The notes: a model not told the origin generated them from the letters alone. A DNA stretch of 64,000 nt from Paenibacillus oleatilyticus (GCF_018998565.1 NZ_JAHNZO010000009.1:180182-244181), one strand, 5' to 3'; numbered from the stretch's first letter, positions 51,893-61,384 are shown. Program-made: numbers and translations.

Positions 51893-53692
51893 ATGCTGGA
51901 AATCCAATACTTTGAGCTGCATCGTACCTTCCATATACCGGGGGAAGCTTGGCCGGAAGTGTCGGTGGCCAACCTTACAGGGCTCTGGCTTTGTACGGAG
52001 CGGAATGTGAAAATAGTTCTTAAAAAGCTGGAAAGCGCCGGCTGGATCGAGTGGAGCCCGGGCCGTGGCCGCGGGCATGTATCCCGGATCCGGTTTCTTA
52101 TGGAACCGCAGGAGCTGCTGCTGGAGCTGTCCAAACGGGCGATGCAGGAAGGCCGGCTGAATGACGCGCTGGAGTGGCTGGATCGGTTCGGCCAGGGAAC
52201 GGATACGAAGGAACGGTTCATGGCGTGGCTGTCCGATTATTTCGGCTACAAGAAGGAAACAGCGGACAGCAAGCCGGTTGAAACGCTGCGCTTCCCGGTG
52301 TTTCGGTCCATTCTGACCCTTGATCCCGGGCGGATGATCTATGCGTTCGAGGTGCATTTGATGAAGCAGCTGTATAATACGCTGGTCATCTTTAACGAGC
52401 AGCGCCAGACGGTGGAGCCGAAGGTTGCCCACTACTGGGAGTGCAGTCCGGACCACCTCACATGGAAATTTTACTTACGGCGAGGCATTATGTTCCACCA
52501 TGGTCGGGAATTAACGGCTCACGACGTCGCCTTTTCGCTGCGGCGGCTCATGCGCGAGACGGACCCTTTGACGCAGCGCTGGCTGGTTCAAGGCTTCGAC
52601 GAAGTGCGCGTGCTGGACGAGCGGGTCGTCGAAATCCGGTTGCGCTCGCCGAATCATTTGCTGCTTCGCTATTTGTGCTTCCCTGCCACCAGCATTTTGC
52701 CCGAAGAGCTGGTGGACGGCAGGGAAGAGGCGTTCGCGCTGGCTCCGGTCGGCAGCGGCCCGTTCCGCTTGGAGTTGTGGAACGAGAATCGGTGCGTGCT
52801 GACGGCGAACCCCTCCTATTTCGAGGGCCGGGCGCACTTGGACCGGGTCGAGGTGGTGTTCCTGCCTCCGGAAGAATTGCACAGCTTTCAAGTTACCGAT
52901 TCCGAAAAAATGCTATGCAATCATGACGGCGTCACCTATCCGGTGCGGCATCACTGGGAGCGTATCGAGCTGCTGAACAACGGCTGTTCGATGTTGTCCT
53001 ATAATATGCAGCAGGGCGGACCGCAGCAGGACGTTCGCTTTCGCAAAGCGCTGCATCATCTGGTCGACCGGAAGAGCATGGTGGAGCAGTTGGGCGAAAA
53101 CCGCCGCTTTCCCGCAACCGGAATGCAGCCTCACAATTATTTGGGGCAGGAGGATCATGCGTTTGATCCGTCCGTTGCCCGGAAGCTTTTGGACGAGATG
53201 GGGTATACGGGAGAGCCGTTTCGGATCGCAGCTATTTGGAAGCATCTGGCGGACGCGCACTGGCTGCGGGACCGCTGCCGGGAGTTCGGGATCGAGGCGG
53301 AGGTCGTCTGCTACGAGATCGACGAGCTGGCCCGGCGTGTCCGGGACCGTACTTTGAACGCGGAGGCGCTGCTGCATCAATTCGTGATCGACGAAGGAGA
53401 AGTGTCGCTGCTGGAGCTGTATTTGCGCGAAGACAGCTACATCCGCCTCGTCATGGACGAAGAATTGAGCGCGCGCGTAGACAAAATTGCGTCCGACCTG
53501 TTGGCCTCTCCTTCGCCCGAATACCGCAAGCACCGGATGCAGGAGCTGGAGGCGCTTCTGAATCATGAGCATGTGGCGCTGTTCCTCTTGTTCAAAGGGC
53601 TGCAGACGGTGCACGACCCGTCCTTGCGCGGGGTAACGATTAATTCGCTCGGCTGGATCGATTTCAAAAATGTTTGGCTGCAGTCCGTGTAA
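51893..53692 (+). CDS. SgrR-like transcriptional regulator with solute-binding domain
   Basis: A 599-residue protein: an N-terminal DNA-binding domain (residues 1-75, VSVANLTGLWLCTERNVKIVLKKLESAGWIEWSPGRGRGHVS) fused by a linker to an extracellular-type solute-binding family 5 domain (residues 110-590, IYAFEVHLMKQLYNTLVIFNE..., HHGRELTAHDVAFSLRRLM..., APVGSGPFRLE). There is no signal peptide, so the binding domain works as an intracellular effector sensor, as in SgrR. The ribosome binding site is weak (GCGGCTG); the start may be imprecise. A GNAT gene follows 37 nt later and may be co-transcribed. Confidence 0.9.
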   Translation: MLEIQYFELHRTFHIPGEAWPEVSVANLTGLWLCTERNVKIVLKKLESAGWIEWSPGRGRGHVSRIRFLMEPQELLLELSKRAMQEGRLNDALEWLDRFGQGTDTKERFMAWLSDYFGYKKETADSKPVETLRFPVFRSILTLDPGRMIYAFEVHLMKQLYNTLVIFNEQRQTVEPKVAHYWECSPDHLTWKFYLRRGIMFHHGRELTAHDVAFSLRRLMRETDPLTQRWLVQGFDEVRVLDERVVEIRLRSPNHLLLRYLCFPATSILPEELVDGREEAFALAPVGSGPFRLELWNENRCVLTANPSYFEGRAHLDRVEVVFLPPEELHSFQVTDSEKMLCNHDGVTYPVRHHWERIELLNNGCSMLSYNMQQGGPQQDVRFRKALHHLVDRKSMVEQLGENRRFPATGMQPHNYLGQEDHAFDPSVARKLLDEMGYTGEPFRIAAIWKHLADAHWLRDRCREFGIEAEVVCYEIDELARRVRDRTLNAEALLHQFVIDEGEVSLLELYLREDSYIRLVMDEELSARVDKIASDLLASPSPEYRKHRMQELEALLNHEHVALFLLFKGLQTVHDPSLRGVTINSLGWIDFKNVWLQSV

Positions 53693-53729
53693 GACTGACT
53701 TGCACGGCCGAAGCCTGAGGAGGATTCCG

Positions 53730-54296
53730 ATGATACGACAAGCTCAACCGGGGGACGCCGTTTGCGTCATACCGCTCATTTATTCCGCCATCGGCGATAT
53801 TGCGTTTACTTTGACGGGCACCACCGACCCGGAGCAGGCGCAGCGTATTTTGCGCGAATTTTACGAGCGCACGGACAACCGGCTCAGCTACGAGAATACG
53901 CTCGTCGCGGAGCGGGACGGGCGTCCGGTCGGCTTTATTTTGTTCTACCATGGCAGCCGTACGGACGAACTGGACCGGCCGCTCGTCGAGCGGCTGGCCG
54001 CAATTGGGCAGACGGACGTCAAGCTTACGAAAGAAGCGCGGGACGACGAATTTTATTTGGATTCGCTTGCCGTCGATCCGGCCTATCAAGGGAAGGGCAT
54101 TGCCAAGGCTTTGATGGAGGCATTCGAAGCGGAAGCCGCAAGGCGGGGATACGACAAGGTATCGCTGATCGTCGAGGAAAGCAACGACAAAGCGAGACGG
54201 TTGTACGAGGCCAAAGGCTACGAAGCGGACGGTCAGTTGGAGGTCAGCGGCCATTTATACAATCATATGGTGAAGCGGGTCGTTCCCGCGGAATAA
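53730..54296 (+). CDS. GNAT-family N-acetyltransferase
   Basis: A 188-residue acetyltransferase with the acetyl-CoA loop YQGKGIAKALMEAFEAEAARRGYDKVSLIVEESNDKARRLYEAKGYEADG (residues about 117-165) and an upstream DEFYLDSLAVDP strand. AGGAGG lies six bases before the ATG at 53730; the frame opens earlier within the previous gene. It follows the SgrR-like regulator and ends just ahead of a strong terminator. Acceptor substrate unknown. Confidence 0.9.
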   Translation: MIRQAQPGDAVCVIPLIYSAIGDIAFTLTGTTDPEQAQRILREFYERTDNRLSYENTLVAERDGRPVGFILFYHGSRTDELDRPLVERLAAIGQTDVKLTKEARDDEFYLDSLAVDPAYQGKGIAKALMEAFEAEAARRGYDKVSLIVEESNDKARRLYEAKGYEADGQLEVSGHLYNHMVKRVVPAE

Positions 54297-54344
54297 AAAA
54301 GCGAACCTCAAGTCCGGCGTAGGGGCTTGAGGTTCGTCGCTTTT
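54295..54344. terminator. Bidirectional terminator
   Basis: Arms GCGAACCTCAAG (54301-54312) and CTTGAGGTTCG-TCGC (54326-54340), preceded by AAAAAA and followed by TTTT. It serves the GNAT gene and the converging anti-sigma gene. Confidence 0.88.
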
Positions 54345-54360
54345 AAAGCGTGTTTGGTTG

Positions 54361-55986
54361 TTATTCAGGCATAGGCTTGCCAAGCGGAACTTTCCAATCG
54401 ATAGACGTGTTTTTTTTGAGTACATCCGGGTTCTCCAAAGTAATTGTCTCTGGCATCTTGTCCAGATCTTCAATGTGAATTACTTTTCGGAACTTATACT
54501 TTCCGTTTTCATCCTGTTCGCGCCTTGTGTAATCGAAACTCTTCCAATCTTGATTGTTCACCTTGATGTTCCAATCAAATAACTCAACCGTTTTTTTGTC
54601 CAATATGCCTTCCATCTCTAGGTAGACACCCTTAGCAGAAGTACGCATATCCTGATACGGTTCCGTTTCTCCGAATACCTTTTTAACAGTATTTCTTGGC
54701 AATGGTCTGAAGCTATCATCCGTTTTTAATTCCACTTTCGTTATCTTTAACGTTTTTCCCTCCCCCAGATCAATCACCTGCGGCATTCGGGATACGGCCT
54801 GCGGGTCTATCGTAATCGTTTGTTGAAGGGACTCCGACCAATAATAGGCCGTTAATTCAAAGGTGAGGTCTTCATCCTCTTCGAATCGTTTGAATTGAGT
54901 ACCGACATGTCCTAGTTTCTCGCTCTCATCGCCGGATGTTATCAGGTTCTTGTTTTGAACTCTTGAAGGATCTTTGGCAGCCACAACCTCTCCTTTCTTG
55001 TTCTTTACTTGGTATCCATAGTTCCCCCTGCCGTCGATGCTTGTGATGATCTGGGAGATTGCATTGATCGATTGCCACCCTATGAGATGAAAAGCCGGTC
55101 TGCCCGGCATTTGATATGTTTTATTTAGCACAACGAGATTCGATTTTTGTTTCAGCTCCTTGACATTGATAGGAGCGGTCAAATGCCACTTGCCTGGTTT
55201 GCCGTCGACCCGGTTCAAATCAAAGTGGACGATAACCTGCTCCGGCAGCTTCTCGAACGTTTCGTCGTCTAAAGAAATATTCAATATGCTGATAGGAATG
55301 CTGTCAATCTGAGGATGCATGCCAGAGTACGAAACTTTGGAACGATTAATAATTCGGTTTCCTTTCTCGTCTGTAACATATACGTCGTTTTTGTTCGAAT
55401 TTTCGAGATTGTATTTATGAAACTGATGCTCCGACGAACCCTGCACCATGTTAAAACTGAACGCTTCGCCCGGGACGTCAAGTGGAAGATGCTTTCCATC
55501 TTTGATAAATTCCATTTCAAGTGAAATGACCTTCGGATTGATCACGGCCCGCTTTACTTTGAACACGATGTCCTGATCCTTTGTCTCGGCTTGAAGATTC
55601 AACAGCGATTGCACGTACGATGCGAATGTCGGCGACGTATAGGTGCCGATGGATATCGCGATGGCCAAGCCGGCGGTGGCGACAGCCATTTTTTTCCTCA
55701 TACTGCCTCTCCAACATGCATTTAAGATAAGATCGAGCATTTTCAGCTCATTCTTGTCCTCCGCAGCCTTTGTGGAGATTTTTTCCATCACTTCGTTTGT
55801 GAACGAGTCCGGCAAAGAAGGAGCATCATCCAAGGCGTCCAAGGCGGCGAATTCGCTCATGCAGCTTTCAAGCGCCGTACGGCAGGCCGAACACGCTGCA
55901 AGGTGACCGTCCATCCGTTGCCGCTCCTGCAGGGTGACTTCCCCGTCCAAGTATGCAATCATTTGTTTAAATATCAAGCATTTCAT
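54361..55986 (-). CDS. Anti-sigma factor: zinc-finger head, one membrane helix, large outer domain
   Basis: A 541-residue membrane protein encoded just after its sigma factor. The cytoplasmic head has the ZAS motif H-x3-C-x2-C (HLAACSAC, near residue 31-38) that clamps the sigma factor. One membrane helix lies near residues 105-125 (MAVATAGLAIAISIGTYTSP). About 410 residues remain outside the membrane; the layout resembles DUF4179/DUF5643 anti-sigma proteins. AAGGAGG precedes the ATG at 55986, inside the sigma gene (20-nt overlap). Loss or proteolysis of the outer domain on stress would free the sigma factor; the signal is unknown. Confidence 0.88.
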   Translation of the reverse strand: MKCLIFKQMIAYLDGEVTLQERQRMDGHLAACSACRTALESCMSEFAALDALDDAPSLPDSFTNEVMEKISTKAAEDKNELKMLDLILNACWRGSMRKKMAVATAGLAIAISIGTYTSPTFASYVQSLLNLQAETKDQDIVFKVKRAVINPKVISLEMEFIKDGKHLPLDVPGEAFSFNMVQGSSEHQFHKYNLENSNKNDVYVTDEKGNRIINRSKVSYSGMHPQIDSIPISILNISLDDETFEKLPEQVIVHFDLNRVDGKPGKWHLTAPINVKELKQKSNLVVLNKTYQMPGRPAFHLIGWQSINAISQIITSIDGRGNYGYQVKNKKGEVVAAKDPSRVQNKNLITSGDESEKLGHVGTQFKRFEEDEDLTFELTAYYWSESLQQTITIDPQAVSRMPQVIDLGEGKTLKITKVELKTDDSFRPLPRNTVKKVFGETEPYQDMRTSAKGVYLEMEGILDKKTVELFDWNIKVNNQDWKSFDYTRREQDENGKYKFRKVIHIEDLDKMPETITLENPDVLKKNTSIDWKVPLGKPMPE

Positions 55987-56533
55987 GCAGACCGCCTCCT
56001 TGCTCGCTTGCCGTAAGGACTTCGCGCAGTTTTTTTCGGGCCCGGTACAGGCGGACTTGCACCGTATCGGGAGGAAGATCCAGCACCTCGCCAATTTCCT
56101 TATAGCTCAGCTCCTGGGTATGGCGAAGCAGCAGCACGGTACGGTAGCTCTCCGGCAAGGCCATGACCTGCTCCCGCAGGGAAGCCGCCTGTTCCTTGGC
56201 CAGACATATGCTTTCGGGCGTCAGGGTGTCCGCGAACTCCAGATCGTGGATCGGGACGCTCTTGACCGGTTTCCGGCGCCGCAGCTCGTCGATGGCACGG
56301 CAGTAGGCAATGCGATAGAGCCAGGTAAAAAATTGACTGGACCCTGTGAACGTGTCCAATTGGAAGTATGCCTTGATAAACACTTCCTGGGCTAAATCCT
56401 GAGCGTCTTGCGCTTCACCGAGCATCCGAAACAAAAAGACATAAATCCGGTGCTTGTATTTGTTGACGAGCCCGGCATAGGCTTCCTGCTCGCCCTGCCG
56501 CACGCGCTCGATAAGTGCCAGATCATCCTGCAT
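55967..56533 (-). CDS. ECF RNA polymerase sigma factor
   Basis: A 188-residue sigma-70 family factor of the extracytoplasmic function class: region 2 (GLVNKYKHRIYVFLFRMLG..., DAQDLAQEVFIKAYFQLDTF) and region 4 (LPESYRTVLLLRHTQELSYKEIGEVLDLPPDTVQVRLYRARKKLRE). It redirects polymerase to its own promoters when released by the anti-sigma partner downstream. The ATG at 56533 has TGGAGG seven bases ahead; the frame starts further upstream. It is divergent from accB. Confidence 0.94.
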   Translation of the reverse strand: MQDDLALIERVRQGEQEAYAGLVNKYKHRIYVFLFRMLGEAQDAQDLAQEVFIKAYFQLDTFTGSSQFFTWLYRIAYCRAIDELRRRKPVKSVPIHDLEFADTLTPESICLAKEQAASLREQVMALPESYRTVLLLRHTQELSYKEIGEVLDLPPDTVQVRLYRARKKLREVLTASEQGGGLHEMLDI

Positions 56534-56654
56534 GCAACATCCTCCAATAACCAAAGCTTCGGTATGAGGCCTCATCCGATTTTTGCTCGTTCAATAGATT
56601 TAGACGGAAATTTTGCAATAATCTTACACTACTGTTGAAAAGAATGTTGTTTTT

Positions 56655-56683
56655 ATGATGTGTAAACCGAAGCGCTCTGTCAA
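56655..56683 (-). promoter_or_regulatory. Sigma-A-like promoter of the ECF sigma operon
   Basis: On the reverse strand TTGACA (56683-56678), 17 nt, CATCAT (56660-56655), about 120 nt before the sigma factor start. An autoregulated ECF promoter could lie nearer but I did not find a clear AAC/CGT pair. Confidence 0.45.
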
Positions 56684-56719
56684 TTTATATTTCGATGTTA
56701 AAAAACATCACATAGCATC

Positions 56720-56748
56720 TTGTTTTTTTAGAAAGATGTTGTTACAAT
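56720..56748 (+). promoter_or_regulatory. Promoter of the accB-pxp operon
   Basis: TTGTTT (56720-56725), 17 nt, TACAAT (56743-56748). Transcription would begin near 56755, immediately before two TTCCG-based palindromes. A separate GATGTTAAAAAACATC palindrome (56694-56709) stands just upstream. Confidence 0.6.
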
Positions 56749-56763
56749 CAAACTATTAAAAAA

Positions 56764-56789
56764 CGGAACTTAAATTCCGAAATTCGGTA
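56764..56789. promoter_or_regulatory. Candidate IclR operator at the accB-pxp promoter
   Basis: CGGAACTTAAATTCCG (56764-56779) and TTCCGAAATTCGGTA (56775-56789) overlap. The latter matches the pattern TTCCG-N5-CGGAA at the iclR promoter (63845-63859) in nine of the ten arm positions. Confidence 0.6.
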
Positions 56790-56842
56790 CAACAAAATTT
56801 TGACTCATCATTTCGACGAATTCCTTTCAAGGAGGCGGCAAC

Positions 56843-57346
56843 GTGTTTACGAAGCAAGAGCTGCAAGACATCATCGAATTGATTGGCCGGTCACCCGTTC
56901 AGAAGTTTAAATATTCGGATGGGACGGCACAATTATTAATTGTGAAAGACAACGCCGCCTTATCGCCAAAAGCGGACAAACGCAGCACGAAAGCGGCGTC
57001 GGAGCCCATGGGGGAGCATGCGGAAGCTGCGGGTGCGAAGCCTTCGGAACCCGACGGCGCGCAGCCGGCCATGGCCGAAAAGAACGCGGAGCCGGATGCT
57101 CCCAAGCTCATCGAGATCGTCGCGCCGACCGTCGGCACGTTTTATACGTCCGCCGAGCAAGGAGCGGCTCCTTACGTGCAAGTCGGGGACAAGGTCACTC
57201 CGGAGAAGGTGGTTTGCGTGTTGGAGGCCATGAAGCTGTTTACGGAAGTATTGGCCAAGGTGTCGGGAGAAATCGTCGAGATCGCCGTCGAGAACGGGCA
57301 ATTCGTGGAATACGGGCAGCCGCTCTTTATCGTCAAACCCGAGTAA
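56843..57346 (+). CDS. accB: Biotin carboxyl carrier protein (AccB type)
   Basis: A 167-residue carrier: an N-terminal helical part, an Ala/Pro/Glu-rich linker (residues 40-90) and a biotinyl domain with the attachment motif LEAMKLF (Lys near 131). The GTG at 56843 has AAGGAGG before it. It starts a seven-gene run with accC, pxpB, pxpC, pxpA and two transporter subunits. Because no acetyl-CoA carboxyltransferase genes are here, it probably serves the pxp enzymes rather than, or in addition to, fatty-acid synthesis; that is inference. A second accB elsewhere in the genome would support this. Confidence 0.93.
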   Translation: MFTKQELQDIIELIGRSPVQKFKYSDGTAQLLIVKDNAALSPKADKRSTKAASEPMGEHAEAAGAKPSEPDGAQPAMAEKNAEPDAPKLIEIVAPTVGTFYTSAEQGAAPYVQVGDKVTPEKVVCVLEAMKLFTEVLAKVSGEIVEIAVENGQFVEYGQPLFIVKPE

Positions 57347-57380
57347 TCGCGTGAATCAAACGGATGGAAGGGAGCATCTC

Positions 57381-58751
57381 ATGTTTAAGAAAGTATTGAT
57401 TGCCAATCGGGGAGAAATCGCCGTTCGCATTATAAGGGCATGTAAAGAACTGGATATGAAAACGGTTGCGGTATACTCCCAAGCGGACAAACCTTCCTTG
57501 CATGTGAGTATGGCGGACGAAGCCTACTGTATCGGGCCGACGGCCGCCAAGGACAGCTATCTGAATGTGGCCCGTCTAATCGCAGTTGCTTTGCATGCAG
57601 GGGCCGACGCCATTCATCCCGGCTACGGATTTTTGTCCGAAAATGCCGATTTTGCGGAAACGTGCGAAGAATACGGTATCGCGTTTATCGGACCGGACGC
57701 GGAAGCGATCCGCAAGATGGGCGACAAGGCCGTGGCCAAAGAAACGATGCGGGAGGCAGGCGTTCCGGTCGTTCCGGGCACGGACGGCATCATCGACCGG
57801 GTGGAAGACGCCCTTCGGATGGCGGCGGAAATCGGCTATCCGGTCATTGTGAAAGCAACCGCCGGCGGCGGAGGCAAAGGGATGAGGGTAGCCCAGGACG
57901 AAAAGCAGCTGGTCGAGGTCATCCAGCAAGCGCGGAAAGAAGCAGACGCGGCTTTCGGCAATTCCGGCGTCTATCTGGAAAAATATTTGGAAGGTCCGAG
58001 GCACGTCGAAGTGCAAATTATGGCCGACCAAGAGGGCCAAGTCGTCTATCTTGGCGAGCGGGATTGTTCGATTCAACGACGCCATCAGAAGCTGGTGGAA
58101 GAGGCACCGTCCCCTGCGATCGACGCCGAATTGCGGGAGCGAATGGGCGCTGCGGCCGTCGCCGCCGCCAAAGCGGTCCGTTATCGTGGCGCAGGCACCG
58201 TGGAATTTTTGCTGGATCGGCATGGGCGATTTTATTTTATGGAAATGAACACCCGCATTCAGGTCGAGCATCCGGTCACGGAAATGGTCACCGGGATCGA
58301 CCTCATCAAAGAACAGTTGACCGTAGCGGCAGGCTGCTCGCTTTCGTTCCGGCAAGAGGACATCCGCATCAACGGATGGGCGATGGAATGCCGGATCAAT
58401 GCCGAGAATCCGGCTCAAGATTTCATGCCCTCGCCGGGCAAAGTTACGGCTTACACGCCTCCGGGAGGCTTCGGCGTCCGGGTCGACAGCTCGGTGTATG
58501 CCGGCTATCAGATTACGCCGTTCTACGATTCCATGGTCGCGAAGCTCATTGTATGGGGCAAAGACCGGCAGGATGCCATTCGTCGAATGAGAAGGGCCCT
58601 GGACGAATTTGTGATCGACGGGATCAAGACGACGATTCCGTTCCATCGGCAATTGATGGAGCACGAGACGTTCGTATCGGGTGATTTTGATACCAAGTTT
58701 CTGGAAACGCATGAAATCCATCCGGAACGATCCGCAAACGAACATCGATGA
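57381..58751 (+). CDS. accC: Biotin carboxylase (AccC type)
   Basis: A 456-residue ATP-grasp enzyme that carboxylates biotin on the carrier with ATP and bicarbonate. The opening [20 protein letters not shown], the glycine-rich ATP loop [11 protein letters not shown] (near residue 164), [30 protein letters not shown] and [22 protein letters not shown] (near 288) are intact. It follows accB by 34 nt with GGAAGGGAG before the ATG and ends overlapping the ATG at 58748. Together with accB and pxpB/pxpC it could form a urea-carboxylase-like complex. Confidence 0.95.
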   Translation: MFKKVLIANRGEIAVRIIRACKELDMKTVAVYSQADKPSLHVSMADEAYCIGPTAAKDSYLNVARLIAVALHAGADAIHPGYGFLSENADFAETCEEYGIAFIGPDAEAIRKMGDKAVAKETMREAGVPVVPGTDGIIDRVEDALRMAAEIGYPVIVKATAGGGGKGMRVAQDEKQLVEVIQQARKEADAAFGNSGVYLEKYLEGPRHVEVQIMADQEGQVVYLGERDCSIQRRHQKLVEEAPSPAIDAELRERMGAAAVAAAKAVRYRGAGTVEFLLDRHGRFYFMEMNTRIQVEHPVTEMVTGIDLIKEQLTVAAGCSLSFRQEDIRINGWAMECRINAENPAQDFMPSPGKVTAYTPPGGFGVRVDSSVYAGYQITPFYDSMVAKLIVWGKDRQDAIRRMRRALDEFVIDGIKTTIPFHRQLMEHETFVSGDFDTKFLETHEIHPERSANEHR

Positions 58752-58765
58752 AAGAGGTGGGCAGC

Positions 58766-59536
58766 ATGCCTGACAACCAGCGCGAAGAGCGGATGGAGCC
58801 GGAAATATACCCGTTGGGCGATGCTGCGGTTTCCGTCCAATTGGGCAGCGGCATCGATCCGAAGACGCACCGCCAAGTTCAAGCTTTAACCGCCTATCTT
58901 GAGCGGCATCCGTTTCCGGGGCTGATCGAAATCGTTCCAGCCTTTGTGACGGTTACCGTGTTTTACGATCCCTTGAAGCTGCGCGATCCGGCGACGGGGG
59001 AAAGCTGCAGAGCGCGAGACGGCAGCGGGTTCCGCTCCCCGTATGAGCTGATCCGAGGCATCGTCAAGCGGGCGGCCGCTAATTTGGATAACACCTTTGA
59101 AAGCGCTTCGAATATTGTTCGCATCCCTGTATGCTATGGAGGCGAATTGGGGCCGGATTTGAACAGCGTAGCCGAATATCACGGATTGACTCCCGAGGAA
59201 GTCATCGAAATCCATTCGTCGCAAGATTATTTGGTCTATATGATCGGGTTTGCTCCGGGCTTTCCTTACTTGGGCGGGCTGTCCGAACGCATCGCCACCC
59301 CGCGGCGAAGCACGCCACGGCTGCAGATTGAGGCGGGAACGGTAGGCATCGGAGGAAACCAGACCGGAATTTATCCGATCTCCACGCCGGGAGGATGGCA
59401 GTTGATCGGAAGAACGCCGCTGCCGTTATTTCGCCCCGACGATTCTTCGCCCAGTTTGTTGAAGGCGGGAGATATCGTGCGATTCCAGCCGATCGGGCTT
59501 AAACAATTCGAAGAGTGGAGAGAGGACAGCACATGA
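58766..59536 (+). CDS. pxpB: PxpB, 5-oxoprolinase subunit (KipI/AHS1 family)
   Basis: A 256-residue protein of the AHS1 family (YPLGDAAVSVQLG, IEIVPAFVTVTVFYDP, VYMIGFAPGFPYLGGL, RLQIEAGTVGIGGNQTGIYPISTPGGWQLIGRT). PxpA, PxpB and PxpC together cleave 5-oxoproline to glutamate with ATP. AHS1 also forms half of the carboxyltransferase domain of urea carboxylase. An ATG at 58748 overlaps accC, but GAGGTG points to the ATG at 58766. Its stop overlaps the pxpC start. Confidence 0.94.
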   Translation: MPDNQREERMEPEIYPLGDAAVSVQLGSGIDPKTHRQVQALTAYLERHPFPGLIEIVPAFVTVTVFYDPLKLRDPATGESCRARDGSGFRSPYELIRGIVKRAAANLDNTFESASNIVRIPVCYGGELGPDLNSVAEYHGLTPEEVIEIHSSQDYLVYMIGFAPGFPYLGGLSERIATPRRSTPRLQIEAGTVGIGGNQTGIYPISTPGGWQLIGRTPLPLFRPDDSSPSLLKAGDIVRFQPIGLKQFEEWREDST

Positions 59537-60543
59537 GCATGCAGATTGTCAATCCGGGACTCTTGACCACGATACAGGATAAAGGGAGGTTCGGATTTCA
59601 ACAGCAGGGGGTTATCGTCAGCGGGGCTATGGATACGTTCGCGCTTCGTGCGGCGAATGTGTTGGTCGGCAACGAAGAGAATGCAGCCGCCTTGGAAGTT
59701 ACGTTAATGGGAACGGTCATCCGTTTTGAAGCCGATTCGCTCATTTCCGTCTGCGGCGGAAATCTGTCGCCCACAATTGAAGGAGAGCCGGTTCCTTTAT
59801 GGAGACCCCTCTTGATCAAAGAAGGTTCGACGCTGGAATTCGGGCCGTGCCGGTCGGGCGCCCGCGTGTATTTGGCGGTAGCGGGCGGAATCGATGTTCC
59901 GCCGGTGATGCACAGCCGGAGCACGTACCTTCGGGCGAAAATCGGAGGGCATGAAGGGAGAGCCTTGAAGGCCGGCGACCGGCTTGACTTTGGTCTTCCT
60001 TCCGAAACGGCGGCCGGATACCTGAAAGCCCGGCAGGCTGCTCTTCGTGCTAGGAGGTGGCTGGCAGCGGAATGGTTTATGGGGAACGAGGCGCTGCCAG
60101 CCTATGCTAAAGATCCCGTGATCCGGGTGATCCGGGGCCGGGAATACGATGCTTTTACGGAAGAAAGCCAAACTGCGTTTGTCACCCGGACCTTCCGGAT
60201 TACACCGCAGTCGGACCGGATGGGCTACCGGCTTCAGGGGGAGACGCTTGCCTTCAAGGAATCGCTGGAGACACTTTCTGAAGCGGTTTCATTCGGTACC
60301 ATACAGGTGCCGCCCGAAGGGAATCCGATTGTGCTGATGGCGGACCGGCAAACGATCGGAGGCTATCCAAGAATCGCGCAGGTCATCACGGCGGATCTTC
60401 CCGTTTTGGCCCAAGCCAAGCCCGGTGACAGCATCCGTTTCGCCGAAGTTTCTTTGCAGGAGGCCGAGGAGCTTTATATCCGGAAAGAGCTGGAATTCGA
60501 ACGATTGACCAGGGTGATAAAGCTTTATTTGAAGGCCCGGTGA
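59533..60543 (+). CDS. pxpC: PxpC, 5-oxoprolinase subunit (KipA/AHS2 family)
   Basis: A 336-residue AHS2 protein opening IVNPGLLTTIQDKGRFGFQQQGV, with SGAMDTFALRAANVLVGN and the later SDRMGYRLQGE and GTIQVPPEGNPIVLMADRQTIGGYPRIAQV blocks. It pairs with PxpB; the two make the C-terminal half of the carboxyltransferase unit in urea carboxylases when fused. AGAGAGG lies seven bases before the ATG at 59533, which overlaps the pxpB stop. A 51-nt gap separates it from pxpA. Confidence 0.94.
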   Translation: MSMQIVNPGLLTTIQDKGRFGFQQQGVIVSGAMDTFALRAANVLVGNEENAAALEVTLMGTVIRFEADSLISVCGGNLSPTIEGEPVPLWRPLLIKEGSTLEFGPCRSGARVYLAVAGGIDVPPVMHSRSTYLRAKIGGHEGRALKAGDRLDFGLPSETAAGYLKARQAALRARRWLAAEWFMGNEALPAYAKDPVIRVIRGREYDAFTEESQTAFVTRTFRITPQSDRMGYRLQGETLAFKESLETLSEAVSFGTIQVPPEGNPIVLMADRQTIGGYPRIAQVITADLPVLAQAKPGDSIRFAEVSLQEAEELYIRKELEFERLTRVIKLYLKAR

Positions 60544-60594
60544 GTGACGCCCGGCGGTGCGTTATCCGCTGAAATTTGAAAGGAGGCGCAGCCT

Positions 60595-61368
60595 ATGTAT
60601 GTGGTGGATTTAAATTGCGATCTCGGGGAAAGCTTCGGGGCCTATAAGCAGGGAAATGACGAGGAAATGCTGCGGCTTGTCACTTCGGTGAACATCGCCT
60701 GCGGCTTCCACGCCGGAGATCCCGGCACGATGCGTCAAACCGTCAAGTCCGCGCTGGATAACAAGGTGGCCATCGGCGCCCATCCGGGGCTTCCGGACTT
60801 AATCGGCTTCGGCCGGCGGAATATGGAGATCTCGCCGCAGGAAGCGTTCGATATGGTCGTCTACCAAATCGGGGCGCTGAACGGCTTCGTCCAGGCAGAA
60901 GGGGGCGTGATGCGTCACGTCAAGCCGCACGGGGCATTATACAATATGGCGGCCCGCAGCGCCAAGCTGGCCGAGGCGATTGCGGAAGCCGTTTATAAAG
61001 TGAATCCGCAGCTGATCTTGTACGGCCTGTCCGGAAGCGAGCTGATTCGCGCGGGGGCTAAGCTCGGCCTGCTGACGGCAAGCGAGGTGTTTGCCGACCG
61101 CACCTATCAATCGGACGGAAGCCTGACTCCGCGCAGCCAACAGGACGCTATGATCAACGATCCGTCGGCCGCCGTCGAGCAAATTATGACCATGGTGAAG
61201 GAAGGAACGGTCAGATCGCAGCAGGGGACGGATGTTCCTATCCTGGCCGAGACGATCTGTATCCATGGCGACGGGAAGCATGCCGTAGAGTTCGCCCGCG
61301 GCATACGGGACATGCTCCAAGCCGAAGGAATTACACTAGTGCCGGCTCACGATAACCGCAACATCTAA
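60595..61368 (+). CDS. pxpA: PxpA, 5-oxoprolinase subunit (LamB/YcsF family)
   Basis: A 257-residue protein with the family opening [38 protein letters not shown] (near residue 32), [15 protein letters not shown] (near 62) and VKPHGALYN (near 108). PxpA is the metal-site subunit of the 5-oxoprolinase that recycles pyroglutamate, a damage product of glutamine and glutamate. AAAGGAGG gives the start. It lies directly before the two transporter subunits, as is usual in Firmicutes. Confidence 0.95.
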   Translation: MYVVDLNCDLGESFGAYKQGNDEEMLRLVTSVNIACGFHAGDPGTMRQTVKSALDNKVAIGAHPGLPDLIGFGRRNMEISPQEAFDMVVYQIGALNGFVQAEGGVMRHVKPHGALYNMAARSAKLAEAIAEAVYKVNPQLILYGLSGSELIRAGAKLGLLTASEVFADRTYQSDGSLTPRSQQDAMINDPSAAVEQIMTMVKEGTVRSQQGTDVPILAETICIHGDGKHAVEFARGIRDMLQAEGITLVPAHDNRNI

Positions 61369-61384
61369 AAGGAGGAATACATTT

